Shown: positions 1-6,595 of the stretch, piece after piece
How the letters are laid out: every line of letters starts with the position of its first letter
How positions within the stretch are numbered: position 1 is the stretch's first letter
NCBI GenBank assembly: GCA_002418285.1
Contig: DIDT01000060.1
Span: forward strand, 1 to 18,763
DNA: 18,763 bases
From: Phycisphaerales bacterium UBA5793
GTDB taxonomy: Bacteria > Planctomycetota > Phycisphaerae > Phycisphaerales > UBA5793
Direction of reading: 5' to 3'
Position numbers and translations under genes: made by a program
The notes under the pieces: model-generated
The model's database searches: none
Told to the model about the DNA's origin: nothing
What the model saw: only the letters and a program-made list of their open reading frames with translations

Positions 1-21
1 GGGACTCGCTCACGGCCGCGA

Positions 22-63
22 GGCGCGGGGCGCGGGGCGCGGGGCACTTGGCATTCGGCACTG
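22..63. repeat. phased run of six GGC-headed heptamers
   Basis: Three exact copies of GGCGCGG (22-42) are followed in the same 7-nt phase by GGCACTT (43-49), GGCATTC (50-56) and GGCACTG (57-63). All six units start with GGC. The run is non-coding and lies upstream of the promoter at 221-250. It resembles the short tandem heptanucleotide repeats described in filamentous cyanobacteria, but that is only a structural analogy. The rest of 64-220 shows no feature I can support. Confidence 0.6.
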
Positions 64-220
64 GGGGCTATGACGTTTCCCCTGGACGGGCGGGGGGCAT
101 CGACCGACGCGGCTCGCGCTGGACAGAGTGAACGAGGAGGAGCAGGTGTAGGAGTGAATGGAAGCAAAGTCGCGGCAACGCGAAAACCACCTCGTTTCCG
201 TGCGGTTCTCAGGTTTGCCC

Positions 221-250
221 TTGACAACGGTCCTTTGAATCCATTATCTT
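221..250 (+). promoter_or_regulatory. sigma70-type promoter of the secreted-protein gene
   Basis: A perfect -35 TTGACA (221-226) is followed after 18 nt by TATCTT (245-250), a reasonable -10 box. Transcription would start near 256-258, only about 13 nt before the ATG at 270. The leader would then be little more than the Shine-Dalgarno sequence GGAGG (259-263). Confidence 0.65.
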
Positions 251-269
251 GGGCTTGTGGAGGTTCACA

Positions 270-1139
270 ATGCGGCCATCACTCGCGGCCTGGATCGGTG
301 CGGCTTTTGCATCGGGCCTGATCGGCGCGGCTTCCGCGTCGGCTTTCGCCCAACCCGATTGTCTTACGACGACGTTTGCAGACAACAACGGTTGGGCCGG
401 CAACATGTTTGACATTGAGCCGCATCGCGACCTCGATCTCAGTCGGTGGCAGGTTAATGTGAGCAGCACCGATCTGGTGACCATCTCGATCTACTGGCGC
501 GAAGGTTCATATCAAGGCTACGAGCGCGATCCGCAGGCTTGGACGCTCGTCGGCACGGCCACCACGCAGGGACAGGGGGCTGGGTACCCGACTTCGGTCA
601 ATGTTGGTGATCTGCCTGTCAGCGCAGGGCAGACCTATGGCGTCTACGTCCATCTCGAGTCGTATGAACCCGGCAGCCGTCTGCGCTACACGAACGGTGA
701 GCCAACCTTCTTTGAGAACACCGATCTGAAAATCACGACGGGTATCGGGCGCGGCTCCCCGGCATTCTCGGGGGCCATCGACGCGAACCGAAGGTGGAAC
801 GGGACGGTGTGTTACGAGAGTCCCCGGCCGTTCCTGGCAGTCGGTGGCGAATGCCCCGGCTACGTCAGCATCGCGTGGGATCGAACCCGACCCGATCGGT
901 GGGCGGGAGTCTTCTACGGATCGCGCCTCGGCTCGTACATCCTGCTCGAACCCTGTTGGGGCGTGCAACTGGAGATCACCGGCAATCTACGCGTCGTGCG
1001 GCACTTCAGAACCGGGTCCGAGGGTGAAGGGCGATTGACCGGGCGCGCCTCGGCGGGATTCTGCGGCGGCTATCTGCAGATGGTCGTTGGCGATCCGCAG
1101 GAAGGCTGCGTGACCAGCAACGTAGTTCAGATTCCCTAG
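270..1139 (+). CDS. secreted two-module protein of planctomycete type, function unknown
   Basis: The 289-residue product begins with a Sec signal peptide: MRP, then a hydrophobic Ala/Gly/Leu stretch to about residue 27, with likely cleavage after AFA before QPDC. Residues about 30-180 form a beta-rich module (NNGWAGNMFDI, WTLVGTA, AGQTYGVYVHL, RYTNGEP, RRWNGTVCYE) of a kind I recall from secreted proteins of Planctomycetota and some other groups. Residues about 188-289 form a second module with paired cysteines (GECPG, EPCWG, GFCGG, EGCVT) ending SNVVQIP, which I also associate with planctomycete exoproteins. There is no PEP-CTERM or other sorting tail, and no catalytic motif. ATG 270 is chosen because GGAGG lies 6 nt upstream; the in-frame TTG at 249 falls inside the -10 box. 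A role at the cell surface or outside the cell is inferred from the signal peptide alone. Confidence 0.85.
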   Translation: MRPSLAAWIGAAFASGLIGAASASAFAQPDCLTTTFADNNGWAGNMFDIEPHRDLDLSRWQVNVSSTDLVTISIYWREGSYQGYERDPQAWTLVGTATTQGQGAGYPTSVNVGDLPVSAGQTYGVYVHLESYEPGSRLRYTNGEPTFFENTDLKITTGIGRGSPAFSGAIDANRRWNGTVCYESPRPFLAVGGECPGYVSIAWDRTRPDRWAGVFYGSRLGSYILLEPCWGVQLEITGNLRVVRHFRTGSEGEGRLTGRASAGFCGGYLQMVVGDPQEGCVTSNVVQIP

Positions 1140-1160
1140 GGAGCGAGCATTGGGTGCGGG

Positions 1161-1448
1161 TCAACCCGGCAAGCGGGCCGCCGCGTCGTCGATCGTAACG
1201 CCGAGAATCTCCACCGTCTTCTCCGCCGAAGTGTGACCCGCGACGATCTCCACGGCGCGCGGGGAGACACCCAAGGCCTTGGCAAGGGTATGGCAGACGG
1301 CCTGATTGGCCTTGCCTTGCTCAGGTGGCGCGCTGACGCGTACCTTGAGGCGATCTCCCAGCCAACCGGCGATCGCGCTGCGACTGGCGCCGGGGACGAC
1401 TTTGAGAAGGAAGCGGACTCCCGCGGGAGTGGACTGGATTCTTTTCAC
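1161..1448 (-). CDS. DUF167 / YggU-family (UPF0235) protein
   Basis: This 95-residue protein matches the small DUF167 fold along its whole length. It has FLLKVVPGASRSAIAG near the N-terminus, the family signature LKVRVSAPPEQGKANQAV (about residues 34-51), and a C-terminal VEIVAGHTSAEKTVEI segment. The family is widespread in bacteria and has no settled biochemical role. The start is the GTG at 1448; no ATG and no clear Shine-Dalgarno sequence is visible, so expression may be weak or the start slightly different. Its stop lies 21 nt from that of the convergent secreted-protein gene, with no obvious terminator between. It is divergent from rpoB. Confidence 0.87.
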   Translation of the reverse strand: MKRIQSTPAGVRFLLKVVPGASRSAIAGWLGDRLKVRVSAPPEQGKANQAVCHTLAKALGVSPRAVEIVAGHTSAEKTVEILGVTIDDAAARLPG

Positions 1449-1574
1449 AATGGGAAATACTGCAAGTGTCGGACCAGATTTCCCCGGTTCGAGGCACCCG
1501 GAGCGTCACAGGGGCTTCATCTACCGTAGGATCGTGGTTGTAAGTATTTATGCTGAAGGCAGTTACTGCTCATG

Positions 1575-1634
1575 TTTTTTTCTTCAATTTTTACTTGACA
1601 GATGTTTGTTTTGATGTTCCGGAGGGGCTATCCT
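1575..1634 (+). promoter_or_regulatory. probable rpoB promoter region with T-rich upstream tract
   Basis: The stretch 1545-1620 is strikingly AT-rich for this genome. T-tracts (1575-1592) lie directly before a perfect TTGACA (1595-1600), like an UP element before a -35 box. However, the correct spacing after that TTGACA gives no recognisable -10 box. A better-spaced pair is TTGTTT (1606-1611), 17 nt, then TATCCT (1629-1634), the latter close to the TATCTT used at 245-250. The start of transcription would then be near 1641, giving a leader of about 97 nt. The exact elements are uncertain, but a promoter here is needed because the upstream gene points the other way. Confidence 0.45.
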
Positions 1635-1689
1635 TTTTGGCTGTGCGCGAGCCGAGGTGAGTTTCAATTTTCAGAGTCCGTCATGTCAA

Positions 1690-1712
1690 GGCCGACCGTT
1701 CCCGGTTCGGCC
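1690..1712 (+). promoter_or_regulatory. leader hairpin just upstream of rpoB
   Basis: GGCCGA (1690-1695) pairs with TCGGCC (1707-1712). After one bulged T (1706), CCG (1696-1698) pairs with CGG (1703-1705) around a TTCC loop. The 9-bp stem ends 25 nt before the rpoB ATG and 14 nt before its Shine-Dalgarno sequence. No U-run follows, so it is not a typical terminator. It could be a protein-binding or stability element in the rpoB leader, but no function can be shown. Confidence 0.45.
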
Positions 1713-1737
1713 CAGTTTCATTGATCAGGGGTAGTAC

Positions 1738-4700
1738 ATGCCCACGATGAACGTGCGCGATTTTTCCAAGCGTGGCGATGCGATTCCAGTCCCCAATCTG
1801 GTGGCGGTGCAGGAATCGGCCTACGAACGTTTCCTCCAACTTGATAAAGACGCCGACGGCCGCGTGACGAGCATGGGGCTCGAGGCGATGCTGCGCGAGG
1901 TCTTTCCTATTGAGTCGTACGACGGGACGATGCGACTTGAATACCTGTATTACACGCTCGACAATCCGCGCTACACGCCGGACGAGTGCCGCGAGCTGCG
2001 ACTGACGTACGCGCGGCCGTTCCGAGTCGCCGTTCGGCTGGTTCGAGAGAACCACCCCGACATCGCCCAGGAGGAGATCTACCTCGGCGAACTGCCCATC
2101 ATGATGGGCGGCGGTGAGTTCATCGTCAACGGCGCCGAGCGCGTCATCGTCAGCCAGCTGCACCGCAGCCCGGGCGTCGACTTCGGCGTGGTGTCGGCTG
2201 AGGCGGACCGCCCGCTGCACAGCGCCCGCATCATCCCCGAGCGCGGCTCGTGGATCGAACTCGAGGTGACCAAGAAGGACGTTCTGGCGATGCGAATCGA
2301 CCAGAGCACCAAGATCGCCGCGACCACTTTCCTGCGATCGCTTGAACCGGACTACGCCACGACCGACAAGCTGATTGATTTGTTCTACGACGTGAGTGAA
2401 GTGACCGCCGCGAATCTCCGCGAGGAGCATTACGCCGCCGAGACGATCGTCGATACCGAAAGCGGCGAAGAACTCGTCGGCGTCGGTCGGCAGATCGGTG
2501 AAGCCCTGGCTGCGATCCAGGCGTCAAACCTCAAGAAGGTGCGCGTCATTACCGGCAGCGTCGACCCGCTCATTCTCAATACGCTTGCCGAAGAGCGCCT
2601 GGACATCTTCAGCGAGCTGACGAGCAACGAGTACGAGCAGGCCCTGCTGAAGATCTACACCCGTCTTCGCCCCGGTAATCCGCCGCAGGTGAACAAGGCC
2701 AAGACGCTCTTCGAAGAGAAGTTCTTCGACGACAATCGCTATCGCCTTGGCCGCGTCGGCCGTTTCCGCATCAACCGCAAGTTTGATCTTGATGTGCCCG
2801 AGGACATTCTCCGCCTGCGCGGCGAAGACTTCCGCCTCGTCATTCAGTACATCCTCGATCTTCGCAGCGCTCGCAACAACGCGTACGTCGATGACATCGA
2901 CCATCTCGGCAACCGTCGCCTGCGCACGCTGGACGAACTGGCCGTCGAAGAGATTCGCAAGGGCTTCCTGAAACTGCGCCGCACGGTGCAGGAACGCATG
3001 AGCGTCAAGGATCCAGATGAACTCTCGAAGATCGCCGACCTCGTCAACACCAAGAGCATCAGCAGCAGCATTGATTTCTTCTTCGGCCGCAGCGAACTGT
3101 CGCAGGTCGTCGACCAGACCAATCCGCTGAGCATGCTGGCCCACGAGCGGCGTCTTTCAGCGCTTGGGCCGGGCGGCCTGAACCGCAAGCGCGCCGGCTT
3201 TGAAGTCCGTGACGTTCACATTTCGCACTACGGCCGCATCTGTCCGATCGAAACGCCGGAAGGCACGAACATCGGCCTCATTGCTTCGCTTGGCATCTAC
3301 GCGATGATCGACGAGTACGGCTTCGTGCTCACGCCGTATCGCAAGGTGACCAAAGGCAAGGCGACGGGTGAGATCCAGTACCTTCGCGCCGATGAAGAGA
3401 TGCGATCCATCCTCGCGCCGGCCGACGTCATTGATCTCGACGGCAAGATCCACAAGGGGCTCGTTCTCGCTCGCGTCAATGGCGATCTGGCCCAGGTCGA
3501 TTCTTCGGATCTCAACTTCATCGACATCACGCCCAAGCAGATCGTCGGTGTCTCGGCCGCGCTCATTCCGTTCCTCGAGCACGACGACGCCAATCGCGCG
3601 CTCATGGGTTCCAACATGCAGCGTCAGGCGGTTCCGCTCATCAAGACCGATCCGCCCGTGGTCTCGACGGGACTGGAAAAGGAAGTTGGCCTGTACAGCG
3701 GCATGGTGGTTCGCGCCCGCAACGGCGGCGTGGTGACGTACGTCGATTCCGAGATGATCGTGATCGACAACACTGACGAATACGCGCTGCGCAAGTTTGC
3801 CGGCCTCAACGAACGCACCTGCCAGAACCAGAAGCCCGTGGTGATGCTCGACCAGAAGGTCAAGAAGGGGCAGATCATCGCCGACGGCGCATCGACCAAG
3901 CTGGGCGAACTCTCTCTAGGCAAGAACGCACTCGTCGGCTTCATGACCTTTGATGGGTACAACTTCGAAGACGCGATTGTCATCAACGAGCGCCTGCTCA
4001 AGGATGACGTGTTTACTTCGATCCACATCGACGCGTTCGACGTGGAAATCCGCGAGACCAAGCTTGGGCGCGAGGAGTTCACCCGCGACATTCCCAATGT
4101 CAGTGAGAAGATGCTTCGCAACCTCGACGAAAACGGCGTCATCCGCATCGGCGCTCGCGTCAAGCCGGGTGACATTCTCGTCGGCAAGGTGTCGCCCAAA
4201 AGCAAGAGCGAGCTGAGTCCCGAAGAAAAACTGCTCCATGCGATCTTCGGCCGCGCGGGCGAAGACGTGAAGAACGACTCGCTCGAAGTCCCGGCCGGCA
4301 CTGAAGGCATCGTGATCGGCGCCAAGCGATTCAGCCGCCGCATGCACATGACGGATGAGCAGAAGAAGCAGTTGGCGCGCGACATGAACGCGTACAGCGA
4401 AGCGATGGACGAAAAGGCCATCGATCTCTTCCGCCAGATGATCTCACAGATGAACGAAATCGTCGGCTCGCCCATTGTCGACCCGAATACGCGTCAGACC
4501 GTGGGCGCGTCGAATATCGCCGCCGTCATCATCGAACAGATCCGCGACTTTGACATCAAGTGGGTCAAGGGCGGCAAGGAACTCCGCGAAGAATGCGCGG
4601 TCATCCACAACCAGTTCCGCCAGCGCATCAACGCCATCGAGCAGGAAAAGCAACGCAAGCTTGCCCACATGAAGCGCGGCGACGAGCTGCCGTCTGGCGT

Positions 4701-5529
4701 GCTGGAAATGGTCAAGGTCTACCTCGCCACCAAGCGGCAATTGTCCGTCGGTGACAAGATGGCCGGCCGCCACGGCAACAAGGGCGTCATTGCCCGCATC
4801 GTCCCCGAAGAGGAAATGCCTTTCCTCGAAGACGGTACGGCGATCGACATCCTGCTCAACCCGCTCGGCGTGCCAAGCCGCATGAACGTCGGCCAGATTC
4901 TCGAGACCCACCTGGGTTGGGCGGCGCGAGTCCTCGGCTTCCAAGCCGTGACTCCCGTCTTCGACGGCGCCACGGAAGAGGAAGTTCACGCGGCCATCGA
5001 CGAGGCGAATACCCACGTCAGGACGCGACTGAAGGAATGCGAAGACACGCATCTGCCTCCGGGTGAGCGCGAACTGCTCGCTCACATGCCGCGCGGCGGC
5101 AAGGCGCAGTTGTACGACGGCCGCACCGGCGAGGCGTTCCGACAGAAGACTACTGTCGGGTACATGTATCTGCTCAAACTGCACCACCTCGTTGATGACA
5201 AGATTCACGCCCGGGCCACGGGGCCCTACAGCCTTATCACCCAGCAGCCTCTTGGCGGCAAGGCGCGCACGGGCGGTCAGCGCTTCGGCGAAATGGAAGT
5301 GTGGGGCCTCGAGGCATACGGCGCTGCCTACGTGCTTCAGGAACTGCTCACGGTCAAGAGCGACGACGTCGAAGGCCGCACCAAGATCTACGAATCGATG
5401 GTCAAGGGTACCAACTCGCTCGAAGCCGGCATGCCCGTCGCCTTCGACGTGTTGTGCAATGAAATCCGGGGACTGGGCATGAACGTGACCCTGGAGAAGA
5501 AGGCAATCGAGAGCGCGGCCATCTTGTAG
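1738..5529 (+). CDS. rpoB: DNA-directed RNA polymerase subunit beta
   Basis: RpoB forms, with RpoC, the catalytic core of bacterial RNA polymerase. The 1263-residue protein is complete. It shows the N-terminal IPVPNLVAVQESAYERFL segment, GELPIMMGGGEFIVNGAERV (about 115-135) and the rifampicin region (452-480: SELSQVVDQTNPLS then LSALGPGGL). Next come RICPIETPEGTNIGLI, GYNFEDAIVINER with the acidic pair E744/D745, a helical insertion at about 865-985 like E. coli beta-i9, and GDKMAGRHGNKG with K1007 and K1015. It ends with GGKARTGGQRFGEMEVWGLEAYGAA and the clamp-anchoring C-terminus. AGGGG (1727-1731) supports ATG 1738; a second in-frame ATG lies at 1747. Unlike most bacteria there is no rplJ-rplL upstream, only a divergent DUF167 gene, and rpoC is not the next gene. 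Positions matching E. coli Q510, F514 and M515 are E453, V457 and V458. Confidence 0.98.
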   Translation: MPTMNVRDFSKRGDAIPVPNLVAVQESAYERFLQLDKDADGRVTSMGLEAMLREVFPIESYDGTMRLEYLYYTLDNPRYTPDECRELRLTYARPFRVAVRLVRENHPDIAQEEIYLGELPIMMGGGEFIVNGAERVIVSQLHRSPGVDFGVVSAEADRPLHSARIIPERGSWIELEVTKKDVLAMRIDQSTKIAATTFLRSLEPDYATTDKLIDLFYDVSEVTAANLREEHYAAETIVDTESGEELVGVGRQIGEALAAIQASNLKKVRVITGSVDPLILNTLAEERLDIFSELTSNEYEQALLKIYTRLRPGNPPQVNKAKTLFEEKFFDDNRYRLGRVGRFRINRKFDLDVPEDILRLRGEDFRLVIQYILDLRSARNNAYVDDIDHLGNRRLRTLDELAVEEIRKGFLKLRRTVQERMSVKDPDELSKIADLVNTKSISSSIDFFFGRSELSQVVDQTNPLSMLAHERRLSALGPGGLNRKRAGFEVRDVHISHYGRICPIETPEGTNIGLIASLGIYAMIDEYGFVLTPYRKVTKGKATGEIQYLRADEEMRSILAPADVIDLDGKIHKGLVLARVNGDLAQVDSSDLNFIDITPKQIVGVSAALIPFLEHDDANRALMGSNMQRQAVPLIKTDPPVVSTGLEKEVGLYSGMVVRARNGGVVTYVDSEMIVIDNTDEYALRKFAGLNERTCQNQKPVVMLDQKVKKGQIIADGASTKLGELSLGKNALVGFMTFDGYNFEDAIVINERLLKDDVFTSIHIDAFDVEIRETKLGREEFTRDIPNVSEKMLRNLDENGVIRIGARVKPGDILVGKVSPKSKSELSPEEKLLHAIFGRAGEDVKNDSLEVPAGTEGIVIGAKRFSRRMHMTDEQKKQLARDMNAYSEAMDEKAIDLFRQMISQMNEIVGSPIVDPNTRQTVGASNIAAVIIEQIRDFDIKWVKGGKELREECAVIHNQFRQRINAIEQEKQRKLAHMKRGDELPSGVLEMVKVYLATKRQLSVGDKMAGRHGNKGVIARIVPEEEMPFLEDGTAIDILLNPLGVPSRMNVGQILETHLGWAARVLGFQAVTPVFDGATEEEVHAAIDEANTHVRTRLKECEDTHLPPGERELLAHMPRGGKAQLYDGRTGEAFRQKTTVGYMYLLKLHHLVDDKIHARATGPYSLITQQPLGGKARTGGQRFGEMEVWGLEAYGAAYVLQELLTVKSDDVEGRTKIYESMVKGTNSLEAGMPVAFDVLCNEIRGLGMNVTLEKKAIESAAIL

Positions 5530-5602
5530 CGATTCTGCGGCTGATGCAGAGCTGTTCAAGACGGCGGAAATTGGATTCGGACGGGAAGATCAGAGAAAGG
5601 AC

Positions 5603-6517
5603 GTGCGGCGGTCAACGGTGGCGGATCACCCGTTTGTCAACGCAGTTCGATACGCTCTCGAATACGCGGGACTTGGCAACGTGCTTGCCCCGTTCCCCAT
5701 TCGAAGGCTGGCTCGGCCGTGGACACGCAGCGAACTGCCCCCAGCAGGTGAGAAGCGAATCGCACCGCCGGATTTTATCGGAGTTGGAACGCAAAAGAGC
5801 GGCACATCGTGGTGGACCGGGCTCATCGAAGCTCATCCCGGCGTCGCTCAGAATCTGTTCAAGCGAAAGGAGATGCATTACCTCACGCACTTCTTCGAAC
5901 GGCCGATGACGGCCGGCGACATCGAAACGTATCACGCCGCATTTGCACGCCCCGAGGGAATGCTCTGCGGCGAGTGGACTCCGAACTACCTCGCCAGTCC
6001 CTATTCGATTCGCCGACTTCAGCAGGCTGCTCCGGATGCCAGAGTCCTCGTGATGTTCCGCAATCCCGTCACGCGATACGAGTCGGGTTTCAATCATGAG
6101 TTCAAACAGCGTTTCGGCGGCATGCTCGCGGCGGGCGTTCGAAGGCAAGTGATCAAGGGGTACGCTCTGCGAAAGGAGTCGATCTGGAACGGCATGTACG
6201 CCGCCCAGTGCGACACGCTCGTGCGAATCATCCCCCGGCAGCGCCTGCTCGTGCTCCAGTATGAGCAATGCAAAGCGAGACCCACGGAGATGATCGCCCG
6301 AACATACCGCTTCCTCGGCCTGCACGACTCGTTCGTGCCCGAGGGAATGCAAACGCCGGTGAACGTGCAGCGGCAAGTGACGGATCCGCTGCCGGATGAA
6401 ACGAGAGGGTTGCTGACCGAGATCTATCAGGATGATGTGAAGCGATTGAAACGAATGTTCCCGCAAGAAATCGACCTGAAGCTCTGGCTTGGATTTGAAG
6501 ACGCCTCAGCCACCTGA
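5603..6517 (+). CDS. sulfotransferase-domain protein encoded between rpoB and rpoC
   Basis: The 304-residue product has the hallmarks of PAPS-dependent sulfotransferases. The 5'-phosphosulfate loop is DFIGVGTQKSGTSWW (57-71, with K65), KEMHYLTHFF (89-98) resembles the KExHFF region of heparan N-sulfotransferase-like enzymes, and the 3'-phosphate motif is FRNPVTRYESGF (152-163, with R153 and S161). A further conserved segment is VLQYEQCKARPTEMIARTYRFLGL (about 217-240). The likely reaction transfers sulfate from PAPS to a hydroxyl or amine of a carbohydrate or similar acceptor; the acceptor cannot be told. No signal peptide or membrane segment is evident, so it is probably cytosolic. The gene lies 73 nt after rpoB and 78 nt before rpoC on the same strand, with no terminator visible in either gap, so co-transcription is likely. 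Its codon use (more CGA, AGG, GGA) looks less biased than in rpoB and rpoC, fitting later insertion or lower expression. The start is unsure: GTG 5603 has AAAGGA too close, and GTG 5618 has it too far. Confidence 0.88.
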   Translation: MRRSTVADHPFVNAVRYALEYAGLGNVLAPFPIRRLARPWTRSELPPAGEKRIAPPDFIGVGTQKSGTSWWTGLIEAHPGVAQNLFKRKEMHYLTHFFERPMTAGDIETYHAAFARPEGMLCGEWTPNYLASPYSIRRLQQAAPDARVLVMFRNPVTRYESGFNHEFKQRFGGMLAAGVRRQVIKGYALRKESIWNGMYAAQCDTLVRIIPRQRLLVLQYEQCKARPTEMIARTYRFLGLHDSFVPEGMQTPVNVQRQVTDPLPDETRGLLTEIYQDDVKRLKRMFPQEIDLKLWLGFEDASAT

Positions 6518-6595
6518 AGGGTGACTGCGGAACCGAGATGAAGACCACGCGGCCCACCGCCGCGAACACGATAACGACCTGCGACAGGAAGCACT

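Noticed and set aside
70..321. An 83-codon open frame starting before the secreted-protein gene
   Set aside because: It crosses the promoter and signal-peptide region of the real gene, has no ribosome site and no recognisable protein features.
1558..1580. Possible terminator: GCAG-TTA-CTGC followed by a T-run
   Set aside because: The stem is only 4 bp and lies far from any upstream same-strand stop codon, so it is too weak to call.
1595..1623. TTGACA at 1595 as a complete rpoB promoter on its own
   Set aside because: No -10-like hexamer lies 16-18 nt downstream (the sequence there is GC-rich around TTCCGGA). It is kept only as part of the general promoter region.
6548..6564. Small hairpin CGCGG/CCGCG between the sulfotransferase gene and rpoC
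   Set aside because: It is a 5-bp stem without a T-run, a common chance event in GC-rich DNA, and not a credible terminator.
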